Shown: in pieces, positions 17,655 through 26,353 of the stretch
How the letters are laid out: each line of letters begins with the position of its first letter
How positions within the stretch are numbered: position 1 is the stretch's first letter
DNA from: an uncultured Clostridia bacterium
GTDB lineage: Bacteria; Bacillota; Clostridia; TANB77; CAG-508
Direction of reading: 5' to 3'
Assembly (NCBI GenBank): GCA_947590905.1
Contig: CANQCU010000012.1
Coordinates: 1 to 45,057, forward strand
DNA: 45,057 bases
Translations under genes and position numbers: made by a program
Notes under the pieces: generated by a model
Database searches by the model: none
What the model was told of the DNA's origin: nothing
The model's input: only the letters and a program-made list of their open reading frames with translations

Positions 17655-18633
17655 CTATTTGTTTGTGCTGACTACTGGATTTTCCATCATTTCTATTTTT
17701 TCTTTTGCAAAAGTATCTATTTTTACCTTTATACCAATTGGTATTACTGTTTTAAACACTCCATGTCCAAAGTTATCTGATTTTACTATTGGAAATTTTG
17801 AATCTTCTAAAACATCCATTACTATTTTCTCAAGTGGAATTTTGCTTTCATGTTCATAGTTTCCAAGCCACAAGCCTTTAATTTTATCAAATACACCATT
17901 TTGTTTCATTTTATATAAGTAATTGCTTACAAATCCTGGAGGGCTCTCAAATCCCAATTCTTCAATGAATAGAATTTTATCTGTTACATCTACTTTATAT
18001 TTTCCATCAATCAAGCTTGAAAATAAACTTAAATTTCCGCCGTATAAGTATTCCCTCTGCTTGTCCGATCATTGATTACTTTATATTTTCCATCATATTC
18101 TTTTACTATTTGCTCTTCTCCGATTTATCGTGATTTTACTTGGATATTCTCCAAAGCTTGTATCATTTTCTATAAATCTTTTTATTACTTCTTTATAACC
18201 ATAGTCTGTTTCTTCTGATGAAAGTGATTTAAAATTTGGTCCGTGAAATGTGACTAATCCTGTTCTAGCATAAATTTCATTTATTAGTGACGTTGGGTCG
18301 CTATATCCACAAATTATTTTAGGATTTTCTTTTATTAAATTAAAGTCTAAATATTCAAAAGTTGAGTTTGAATTATACCCACCTTCTGCACAAAATATTG
18401 CTTTTACTTCTCTGTCTTTAAACATCTCGTTTATATCTTCCGCTTTATGTTTTGCGGTTTCTCCATATCCAAGCGGATTTTCATAAACATGCTTTCCAAA
18501 CTTTATATGAAGTCCTAAATCTTCCATAAGTTTTACTGATTTTTTTATATCTTCTATATCTTCATCAAGTACTGGATCTGATGCTGCAACAATTCCGAAT
18601 TGTATCTCCTTTTTTTAGTGCTTTAGGTTTCAT
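17655..18633 (-). CDS. LD-carboxypeptidase (peptidase S66), four CGG +1 shift sites
   Basis: S66 serine peptidases cleave L,D-peptide bonds in cell-wall recycling (LdcA) or confer microcin immunity (MccF). Conventional reading gives only fragments. Skipping one C at each of CGG 18595-18597, 18120-18122, 18065-18067 and 18040-18042 gives a 324-residue protein. It begins [20 protein letters not shown] and contains the nucleophile motif [14 protein letters not shown], the conserved [20 protein letters not shown], the EELGFESPP glutamate and the FGHG histidine. Glycines 13, 171, 189 and 197 come from the shift sites; two lie in the family's GxxxGxLxGGNL motif. The ATG at 18633 follows GGAGGAA. 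Confidence 0.9.
18040..18042 (-). other. CGG +1 recoding site, LD-carboxypeptidase (Gly197)
   Basis: ATA CGG CGG A: the first CGG is in frame. One skipped C gives ATA GGC GGA AAT (IGGN), the invariant GGNL; the second CGG is then out of frame and read normally. Confidence 0.9.
18065..18067 (-). other. CGG +1 recoding site, LD-carboxypeptidase (Gly189)
   Basis: GAT CGG A in frame. Skipping C gives NDGQAEGIL, the first glycine of the S66 motif before GGNL. Confidence 0.88.
18120..18122 (-). other. CGG +1 recoding site, LD-carboxypeptidase (Gly171)
   Basis: AAT CGG A in frame. Skipping C gives [20 protein letters not shown] and connects to the next site 55 bases on. Confidence 0.87.
18595..18597 (-). 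other. CGG +1 recoding site, LD-carboxypeptidase (Gly13)
   Basis: ATT CGG A in frame. Skipping C gives [14 protein letters not shown], the S66 N-terminal motif. Confidence 0.9.
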
Positions 18634-18709
18634 TCATTTCCTCCTTGCGTATCAAATTTAATTTTATTTAAACTTGCATGTTAAGTTAATAATATCAAAC
18701 TAATAAAAT

Positions 18710-20230
18710 TTATTTCATTAATTTTAACATTATTTCTTTTGGTAATTTCAAGTCTTTAAATTTTATTGCTGCTTCCATTTGCATAGCTTTTGGGTATTCT
18801 TCAAAATGTTTTTCTATAAATCTTACTTTTTCGTTATTAAAAGCAAGTTCTAGAACTTTTTTCTTAATATCTTGACTTGTTATACTGTCATAGTTCTTAC
18901 ATAAGAAATCAATATTTTTATTTTCTAATTCTTTCTGTATCAATTCTTTTTTTATATTTATATTTTGTAAATATTTAAAATTTCTATATATAAATTCTAT
19001 ATTGCCCTTATTATATTCCTTTTCTAATATTTCATTTTTTAATTTTAAATCTATACTTTCTAAATACTTTTCCACCAATTTTAGGTTTCCATTTTTATAT
19101 ATTTCACTTATAATTTCAGTTCTTAAGATTTCATTTGCATTTGACAAATCTATCTCAAAATCTAATAAGTTTCCTTCTTTATATTCTTGCATTAATTGCT
19201 CTTTTGCATTTTGTTTTTCTTCCTCTGCTTTTACACCCTTATTTTGTATATCTAGATATTTTTTTTGCACACTTGATAAATCTTTTTTATGTCTTTTTAC
19301 AAATTTTATTTCTCCATCTCTAAGTGCTAGAGATAATAGTCTTTTTTTGCTTTCTTTGCTTAAGTCATCATAGACCATTTCTATATAATCAAAGTTTCTT
19401 TTCTTATACTCATCTCTTGCACGTGTATCTATATCTATATAATAGTTTTCTTTACCTATAGAATCATATCCATATTCCCAAATAAAAGCTCCTGTGTAGT
19501 TTATATTTATATTATTGTTTTTGATTACATCTCTATATTTCCAAATATCCTTATTCATACTCGTTAAATCAAAATCTACCATTTGCTTTACATTTTCAAG
19601 TCCGTTTGTTCCTTTTACGATTTTTCTTTCTAACATGTCAAGATATACTATATCTGTTGTTATTCTTGCTTCATATGGCACTTCATATTCTTTTAACCTT
19701 TTTATATATTCTTCTGGAAGATTCTCGTTTGTATATTCTAATTTTGCCTTACTATTTTGAAATTTTCCAAATACTGTGCATCCTCTAAAATCACATTTTT
19801 TCACATCTGCAATTATTTCTCTTATATTTATTCCATCTTCAGATACAATTATAGGCCTTATTGTCGCAAGATTTATTATACAGCCTGTATTTTTTAAGTT
19901 TATATTGGTTGTTACAAATACTTTTTTTCCGTTATTTCTTTCTTTCGAAATTCCAGCCATAAAAGTATGTAAATATATACCACTTAAGTCTTCTCCTTCA
20001 AAATCCATGTCTGGAAGTTCTATATAAAAATCTGTTGGTTTTAGTTCTCCTTTGCTTTTTTTCATCTTATCTACTAATTTGTCTCTATACATCAACACAT
20101 ATTCTAAAGCCTCTTTATCAGTTAAGCTTAAAAAATTTTCCCATCCTAATAACTTTTTTATTTTTATCTTTGTATTTTTTTCAAATTTTAACAATTGATT
20201 GTATAAAATAATTCTGGCTTGTTCGTCCAT
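18710..20230 (-). CDS. Unknown protein with C-terminal helical repeats
   Basis: A 506-residue protein I do not recognise. The N-terminal 70 residues are helical (KKLLGWENFLSLTDKEALEY). Residues about 75-200 look beta-rich, with LPDMDFEGEDLSGIYLH and VKKCDFRGCTVFGKF, which recall pentapeptide-repeat strands. From about residue 285 on, short helical units recur every 30-35 residues around a G-N/E-hydrophobic-hydrophobic core (KEGNLLDFEIDL, KNGNLKLVEKYL, NKGNIEFIYRNF, ENKNIDFLCKNY, NNEKVRFIEKHF). No signal peptide or membrane span, so cytosolic. It follows the CoaE-PgeF gene by 16 bases, so is probably cotranscribed. No in-frame CGG. Confidence 0.65.
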   Translation of the reverse strand: MDEQARIILYNQLLKFEKNTKIKIKKLLGWENFLSLTDKEALEYVLMYRDKLVDKMKKSKGELKPTDFYIELPDMDFEGEDLSGIYLHTFMAGISKERNNGKKVFVTTNINLKNTGCIINLATIRPIIVSEDGINIREIIADVKKCDFRGCTVFGKFQNSKAKLEYTNENLPEEYIKRLKEYEVPYEARITTDIVYLDMLERKIVKGTNGLENVKQMVDFDLTSMNKDIWKYRDVIKNNNININYTGAFIWEYGYDSIGKENYYIDIDTRARDEYKKRNFDYIEMVYDDLSKESKKRLLSLALRDGEIKFVKRHKKDLSSVQKKYLDIQNKGVKAEEEKQNAKEQLMQEYKEGNLLDFEIDLSNANEILRTEIISEIYKNGNLKLVEKYLESIDLKLKNEILEKEYNKGNIEFIYRNFKYLQNINIKKELIQKELENKNIDFLCKNYDSITSQDIKKKVLELAFNNEKVRFIEKHFEEYPKAMQMEAAIKFKDLKLPKEIMLKLMK

Positions 20231-20246
20231 TTTACATTTCCTTCTT

Positions 20247-21624
20247 TCATGTTAAAGTTATTATACTTGCATTTCTTCCTGACAATTCCTTATCTTGCCT
20301 ATATGAATGTAATTTTTTAGAATTACATTTTGTACAGATATTGCTTTCTATAATATTTTTTGGATCTAATCCCTCTTCCTCTAAGAAAATTCTATTTATT
20401 AATACTGTATCTATATTATATTTAGAATTGTTTTTCTTTTCTATTATTTGTTCTATTTCTTTTCTATTTTTAAATTTATTATAAAACATTTCTTTTACAT
20501 CTTCGTCTACTTCAAAACAGCATTTTTTTATACTTGGTCCTATCACACATATTAAATCTTTAGGATTGCATCCGTATTCTTGTTCTAGTTTCTTTACTGC
20601 TTTTCTTCCTATTTCTTTATATGTGCCTTGCCAACCTGAGTGTATATTTGCAATAACGTTTTTTGTAGGATCATAAAAATATAATGCTATACAGTCTGCA
20701 AAGGATAATGATAAAATTTTATCTTTTTGGTTTGTCATTAATCCATCTACATTTTGGAAATCTTCTGTGTATATTCCTGGTTTTTGATTGTTTACAACTT
20801 TTATTTCATCTGTATGAGTTTGTCTTGGTCTATATATATTCTTTTCATCTAAGTCTAAAGCTCTACATATTATTTTGTAATTTTCTTCAATTTTATTTTT
20901 ATTTGCTTCGTAATTATTATTATGTCCAACATCAAGTGGTTTTAATGTATAACAATGTTTTATTTTATCACTGTATTCTAGCAATCTTCTAAATTGCAGA
21001 TATTCTACATCTCCTTGATATAAATGTATTACGTTTTCATTTGAAAGATTTTCTCCACTAAATATCTCTTGTATCTGATATTCTAACTTTTCTCCATCAT
21101 TTATGATACAATAATTTGCATGTGTTTTTAAAAATGTTTCTTGCTTTTGTGCCTCTATTCTTGCATTTGCTAATTCTTCTGATATCTTATCTCTTTTTAT
21201 GATTCTTTTTATGCATGTTTCTTTTTTAGCAATTACTCCTATCGTTATATCACAAATTTTATCTAATCCAGATTCAAATAGAAGTGGCACATCTATTACA
21301 ACTACTTCTTCTTTTGTTTTATCTATTTCTTCTTTTATTCTTTTTACTACATATTTATCTGTGATAATATCCAGTTTTTCCTTTTTTTCTTTATCAAAAA
21401 ATATAAGTTCTGCAAGCTTTTTTCTATCTATTTCTAAATCTTCATCTAAAATTTCTTTTCCGAAGGTTTCTACTATTTTTTTATAGTAGTCTTCTCCGCT
21501 TCTTTCTCAAAGATTTAGCTACAATATCTGCATCTATGTGTCTTCCATTTTTCATTTGACATATCTTTTCTGATACTGTCGATTTTCCCGATCCGGAAAT
21601 TCCAGTTATTCCAATTATTTGCAT
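20247..21624 (-). CDS. coaE-pgeF: Dephospho-CoA kinase fused to PgeF/laccase-domain protein, one CGG +1 shift site
   Basis: A 458-residue two-domain protein. The N-terminal CoaE half (about 1-205) phosphorylates dephospho-CoA: P-loop GITGISGSGKST, DADIVAKSL, VVVIDVPLLFESGLD and RIIKRDKISEELANARI. The C-terminal half (about 210-458) is a YfiH/PgeF protein, which removes N-acetylmuramyl-linked peptidoglycan errors or acts on purine nucleosides: RPRQTHTDEI, SLSFADCIALYFYDP, IHSGWQGTYKEIG, GPSIKKCCFEVDEDV and CTKC, LHSYRQDKELSGRN, with His/Cys/His ligands. Conventional reading loses the first 43 residues at CGG 21496-21498; CGGA as Gly43 joins the P-loop to the rest. Directly downstream of coaD, so two CoA steps are adjacent. 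Confidence 0.88.
21496..21498 (-). other. CGG +1 recoding site, coaE-pgeF (Gly43)
   Basis: AAG CGG A in frame. Skipping C joins the P-loop part to YYKKIVETFGKEILDEDLE. Confidence 0.88.
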
Positions 21625-21738
21625 AACTTCTTCCTTTCTCGCATCTTTTAAAATTGAATTTTTTATTTTTCTTTTGATAAATTTTCATTAGTTTTCTTTT
21701 GATAAATTTTGAAATTGATTTTAAGCAATTTGATTTAA

Positions 21739-22228
21739 TTAAATTAATAAATTTTTTTTATCTTTTAGTACTTCTGCAACTGCTTTTGGTACAAATTTTG
21801 ATACATCTTCTTCTGCATTATATAGCTCCATGACCATACTTGATGATAAATATCCTAAATTTCCTGCCCTAAAGTAACATGTATCCATCTTTGAATATTC
21901 ATCATTGATCTCTGCTATTGTTTCTTCATACTCATAATCTGTTCCATTTCTTAGTCCTCTTATCAAAATCTCTGCACCATATTCTTTTGCAACTTTTGCA
22001 GTTAAACCATCATATATTATTACTTCTGCATTTGTTATTTTTTCTGCTTTCAAGGTTTTTTCGATGGCCTCTTTCATTTTGTTTTTATCTACTCTGTTTC
22101 TTTTTTCTGCATTTTTTCCAATTCCAATTATGACTTTGTCAAAACATTTTACTGTTTTTTTGACTATTGCTAAGTGACCGATTAGTAAATGGATCAAATG
22201 ATCCTGCATAAAAACCTATCATTCCCAT
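21739..22228 (-). CDS. coaD: Phosphopantetheine adenylyltransferase, one CGG +1 shift site
   Basis: CoaD adenylates 4'-phosphopantetheine, the penultimate CoA step. With one C skipped at CGG 22178-22180 the start reads MGMIGFYAGSFDPFTNGHLA, the family's nucleotide-binding (T/H)xGH motif, with Gly17 supplied by CGGT and the catalytic His18 next to it. The remainder shows GIGKNAEKRN, ILIRGLRNGTDYEYE and the C-terminal YLSSSMVMEL, 162 residues in all. Conventional reading would lose the active-site motif altogether. It starts at 22228 after AGGATG and lies upstream of coaE-pgeF with 114 bases between. Confidence 0.93.
22178..22180 (-). other. CGG +1 recoding site, coaD (Gly17)
   Basis: AAT CGG T in frame. 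Skipping C gives FTNGHL with catalytic His18, so the shift lies in the active site. Confidence 0.93.
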
Positions 22229-22260
22229 ATTAAACATCCTTTCCTATTTTTTAATTACTT

Positions 22261-22409
22261 ATAGCAATATTATATAATTTTATTCAATTCCGTTCTCCAA
22301 GGCGTTTAATTTATATTGGTTTTATAAATAATTGATACACATTTTTATTTGATAAAGCAAATAATTTCTCAATGTCGAACTCATTTCAAAAATTATATAA
22401 TATTGCTAT
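22261..22409. repeat. Long inverted repeat between addB and coaD
   Basis: A 20-bp perfect inverted repeat (22261-22280 with 22390-22409) encloses about 109 bases with no credible reading frame. The layout, long AT-rich arms around a less AT-rich interior, resembles the four palindromic elements, but the interior is different. It could be another family of hairpin repeat or a terminator-like structure between addB and coaD. Confidence 0.6.
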
Positions 22410-22429
22410 CTATCAGTTGTTTACGATTT

Positions 22430-25400
22430 TTAATCATTTGCAATTTTTTCCCAGATTTCATCCTTCTTTAGTATTGGAATATAGCTATAATTGTTATCAG
22501 CTTTATTATTATCAAATCCACATATTGCTCTATATTCGCAATATTCACATGGCACTTTTTGATTTTTGTTATATGGTTTCATATCTATTTTACCACTTAA
22601 TATTTCTTTTGATATATTTTTTATCGTTTTTATTATATATTTTTGAAGTAGTTCAAATTGCTCCTTTGTTGCTGTTGAAGATAATTTTTCGCTTATTATA
22701 TCATCTTTTCCAAGATATACTGGAATAAGTTCTGAATAACCTTGTTCTAAGCTCTTATCCATCATTTTTACTACTTTAACATTTGCTAAAACTAAACCTT
22801 TCATTTTGAAGTTTTTTCTGATTGCTGATTCTAGTTCTTCTTCAGTTGCTCTTTTGTCTGCTTTTATTATTGGCTCTATTAGGTTGAAATATAACACTCC
22901 TGCTGGCTGTATATTTTCTTCTTTTGACATTGCATCCATATATGTTAAAAGCTGAAGTTGTAGACCATACATTACATCATTTAAATCTATGTCTTTTACT
23001 GAAGATTTATAGTCAATGATTCTTAAGTATTTTCCATCTTCTCCTTTTGCAATATCTACTCTATCTATTTTTCCTATTATCTCTACTTTTTTTCCGGTCT
23101 TCTAAATCAATTTCAATTGGTTTATATTTTTTATCTTCTCCAAATTCTATTTCTGTTCCAAATACGTCAAATTCACTTTCTTTTATTGTTAAAATTATAT
23201 ATTTCATTGCTTTTAAAACTAGTCTTTTTAATCTCATAAATTGACTCTTAAACTTTGCTGTACTTATGAATATATAGTTCTGTGGTAATCCTAATTTTTC
23301 TTCTATTATTTCGTTTATTATTTCTTTTACTTTTTCGTCTTCTATATCTCTTACAGATATTTCAAGCTCTTCTAATTTTACAAAGAATGCATCTATTACT
23401 TCATGCATAAAGCTTCCTGTATCTATGCTCTCTACTTTAAATGTTCCTTTTTCTTCTAGCTTTAATCCATATCTTAAGTAAAATGAAAATGGGCAAGATT
23501 TATATTTTTCAAGTCTTGAAACACTTGTCCTTAATTTATTTCCATATAGCTTTTCTACATTTTCTTTGCTTAATGTCTCTGGCAAGTTAGAAAAATCTAA
23601 AGCTTTTACTGCATTTTCTAACTTCACTTTCCAATTTTCATCTTGCTCAAAAATTTTATATATTTCAAACCATGTTTCATCTATTTCTTTTTTATCTTTA
23701 TAGTTTCTAATATTTAACAAAAGTTCGTCAAAAGTTGCTTTTTTGTTTGTTATTCTTTTTGGTCTTGTTATAATATCACTTTCTTCTTTTAGTTTTGGAA
23801 ATATCTTTTTTATTTTAAGTAATAATACAGAAGGTTTTAGAGCTTGCGAATCACTATCTGCTGAAACATAAGACAAATATATCTTTTCTTCACTAGTTGT
23901 AAATGCTTTATAAATATTGAAATTATCATTGTATAGAGCCTCTAACGTGGTTTTTGCAAGTTCTATATCTATATTTTTTAAGTTTTCTCTGTCTTTATCG
24001 TTTAAGAATCCTTCATCATTATTAACAGTTGGAAAGCTTCCATCATTTATTCCAATTATGAATATTATTTTAACTTTATGACTCCTAGATCTGTCAACAT
24101 CTCCTACTGTCACTTGATCTAGTCCTGCTGGTATTTTACCTAATCCATTTTCTGAAAATGATATTTTTAAAAGATTTGTATATTTATCAAAGGTTAGTTT
24201 TTCTTCTCCAAATATCTTTACTATTTCGTCTAATATTTTTATTACTGTATTAAAACTTGTTTCGTATTCTTGTGCTAAATCTTTATTATCTTTTTCTAAA
24301 ATTTGTGCCTTTTTTTGAAGTTTTTTATCTATTTTGTTTTTTATTAAAAACTCATATATAGCTTTTGTTAAGCCCTCAGCATTATTGTTTGCGGTATAAT
24401 TTTCTTTAAATTCTAAAAGTGGAGTTACTATCTTTCTTCTTACTTCGTTTAGATGTGCTAATTTTTCTTTATCTTCTTCTCCAAATTTCCAATCTTCTTT
24501 ATACCATTTGCTATACTTTATTCCCCATCTTTTTGCATAATTTTCTATCTGGTAAACGTCACTTTCTTTTATGTCTAAAAAGCCTGTTTTTATATACGAA
24601 ATAACACTATCATATGACCAGTTTTTAGCAAATATATCTAAAAAACTGATTATATATTTTATTAATATGTTTTGGCTTAAATCTTTCTTTTCATCTATAT
24701 ATACAGGTATATCATATTTATCAAAAACGGCTTTTATTATTCCTGAATATGTATCTAAATTTTTTGTAATTATTCCTATCTCTTTAAATTTTACTTTGTT
24801 TTCTCTTACTTCTTCTATTATTTTGCATGCGACTTGTTCTATTTCTGAATAGGGATTAACTGCTAGGAATAATTTTATGTTAGTATTCTCGCCTTTATAT
24901 TCTTCATATATATTAGAGTATATATTTCTTTCAAGATGCTGTAATTCATCATTTTTAAACCTATATTGTTTATCCAAAAATACTGGTTTTTCTACTTCTA
25001 TATTGTTTAAATTTGCAATATTTATTAATTTTTCTACTGCTATTCTATTGCTATAGAACAAATCTGAAGCTTCATCTATGTTTATTTTTTGTTTGTTTTT
25101 AGCAATTATGCCATAATCTTTTTGCATGCTTTTTTGTGATGCAGTATCAATAGATAATTCGTCTAGGCAAATACTTACATTTATTTCTTTTGCAACTTTC
25201 ATAAGCTCTTCTATTACTCTATATTCTTGTGGTGTAAAACCTGCAAATTCATCTATACATATTACGGAATCGTTAAACATATCTGTGTTTTTTATATTCT
25301 CTGCAAGTATTGTTAATATATCATTTTCATCTAGGAATCTTTCTGATATGTTTTCTTCATACTTATTATATATGTATTCTATATCTTCTAACTTAGATTT

Positions 25401-25832
25401 TAGATATTTATCTTCTATTTGTTCGTTGGCCTTTTTTAGGCTTTCTAATGTAACATTGTGTTTTTTAAATTCTGTTATAAGTTTTTCTATTACTTCTACA
25501 TTTTGCATATTTTTCCCTAAAAATTTTAGGTCATTTTTCGAGTTATCTAATAGGTTGTATATAAGCATTGATTTTCCAAAGCTTTCTATATTTTTTAGGT
25601 TGTTCCCTATCTCTTTTACTACTCTATATGCCATACGGCTAAAGGTTAAAACTTCAGCATTAATACAAGCCCCCTCTACTTCTTCTAAAAGTTTCCTTTC
25701 AGCTGTAAAAGAGAACTGCTCTGGCGTAATTATATATATTTTTTGTGGATTGTTTATTATATCTTTTATGTATTTAAAAAGATATGTACTTTTTCCACTT
25801 CCTGCTTTTCCATATATTATTTTTAGTTTCAT
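22430..25832 (-). CDS. addB: ATP-dependent nuclease subunit AddB, one CGG +1 shift site
   Basis: AddB is the helicase-like, Fe-S nuclease subunit of AddAB, which processes double-strand breaks for RecA. The 1133-residue protein starts MKLKIIYGKAGSGKSTYLFK (Walker A), has IYIITPEQFSFTAERKLLE and VICIDEFAGFTPQEYRVIEE, and carries the four-cysteine Fe-S arrangement (YKSCPFSFYLRYGL plus the C-terminal PCEYCEYRAICGFD). CGG 23094-23096 interrupts the nuclease domain; reading CGGA as Gly913 gives EDGKKVEIIGKIDRVDIAKG and the downstream LRIIDYKSS nuclease motif. Without the shift the last Fe-S cysteines would be lost. AddA is not in the window. Confidence 0.93.
23094..23096 (-). other. CGG +1 recoding site, addB (Gly913)
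   Basis: GAC CGG A in frame. Skipping C gives EDGKKVEIIGKIDRVD, the start of the nuclease core. Confidence 0.9.
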
Positions 25833-25927
25833 GCTTGTATTTTATCATAGATTTTTTAAAAAAGGAATACATATTTAAAAAACGTTTTTTTATTCTTGCT
25901 ATGAAATAAGTCTACATTTTAAAGTTA

Positions 25928-25956
25928 TTGACAAATCATAGTTATCTGTGTATAAT
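25928..25956 (+). promoter_or_regulatory. Consensus promoter of a short plus-strand RNA
   Basis: TTGACA (25928-25933), 17 bases, TATAAT (25951-25956): a perfect vegetative promoter. No plus-strand reading frame follows before the terminator at 26050, so it should produce a small RNA. Confidence 0.8.
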
Positions 25957-25962
25957 AAAAGT

Positions 25963-26050
25963 AGGAAATGGTTCGCACAGATAATGCGTGCTACCTATAT
26001 TTTAGATATACACCACTAGCTCTGTGGAAGCGTATGTGGTGTATTTTTAT
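25963..26050 (+). ncRNA. Putative antisense/antitoxin small RNA
   Basis: About 85-90 bases between the perfect promoter and a terminator, inferred from those two signals. Its 3' part is complementary to the 3' end of the convergent mRNA of the small hydrophobic protein at 26050-26154, if that mRNA runs to the shared hairpin. Its 5' region resembles the mRNA's own 5' leader. This layout is that of type I toxin-antitoxin loci with convergent RNAs. Confidence 0.6.
26008..26050 (+). terminator. Terminator of the small RNA
   Basis: A 9-bp perfect stem (ATACACCAC at 26008-26016 with GTGGTGTAT at 26036-26044) is followed by a T-run on the plus strand. The stem is also present on the minus strand but without a T-run. 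Confidence 0.75.
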
Positions 26051-26154
26051 TATTGCCTATTAGTTAATATTATGTATATAATACTTAATAAGGCAACGTT
26101 TATAGTTAAAGAAGTTAGACATCCTATTATTAAGAATATTAAAAAATTTAACAT
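26050..26154 (-). CDS. Small hydrophobic peptide, probable type I toxin
   Basis: A 34-residue peptide, MLNFLIFLIIGCLTSLTINV followed by a second hydrophobic stretch and a polar NRQ tail: it could span the membrane once or twice. An AGGAGGTGG ribosome-binding site seven bases before the ATG is the strongest in the window. A TCTCG/CGAGA hairpin (26174-26190) lies just upstream in the leader and could affect ribosome access. It has its own promoter (26240-26268) and faces a convergent small RNA. Size, hydrophobicity and layout match type I toxins such as Fst or the small holin-like toxins of Bacillota; sequence similarity is not evident by eye. Confidence 0.6.
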   Translation of the reverse strand: MLNFLIFLIIGCLTSLTINVALLSIIYIILTNRQ

Positions 26155-26173
26155 ATAAACACCACCTCCTATC

Positions 26174-26190
26174 TCTCGACAAATTCGAGA
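26174..26190 (-). promoter_or_regulatory. Leader hairpin before the small peptide
   Basis: TCTCG and CGAGA pair around a seven-base loop, directly before the AGGAGG site of the 34-residue peptide. It may limit translation, as leader structures do in type I toxin mRNAs. Confidence 0.5.
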
Positions 26191-26239
26191 AATTAGAGGT
26201 AACACTCACATCTGCTTATTCCCATTTCCTATGTTTTAA

Positions 26240-26268
26240 ACTATATAATAATTTTTACTAAAATGCAA
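26240..26268 (-). promoter_or_regulatory. Promoter of the small peptide mRNA
   Basis: On the minus strand TTGCAT (26263-26268) and TATAGT (26240-26245) are separated by 17 bases, giving a leader of about 80 bases before the peptide ATG at 26154. Confidence 0.65.
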
Positions 26269-26317
26269 TAGATTAGAACAAATTTTTGTATTTAATTTTG
26301 ATATAATATAAAGCAGT

Positions 26318-26353
26318 AAAAACAAAGACCTAGTATTTTTAGGTCTTTGTTTT
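26318..26353 (-). terminator. Terminator of ogg
   Basis: AAAACAAAGACCT pairs with AGGTCTTTGTTTT around a short loop; on the minus strand a T-run follows. The stem overlaps the ogg stop codon at 26352-26354. Confidence 0.75.

Noticed and set aside
18040-18042. Double shift at CGGCGG
   Set aside because: Only one skipped base fits the downstream frame and the GGNL motif; the second CGG is out of frame after the first shift.
25126-25878. 250-residue plus-strand open frame inside addB, and other plus-strand frames
   Set aside because: They are antisense shadows of AT-rich minus-strand genes, with low-complexity Ser/Phe/Leu-rich translations and no ribosome-binding site or homology.
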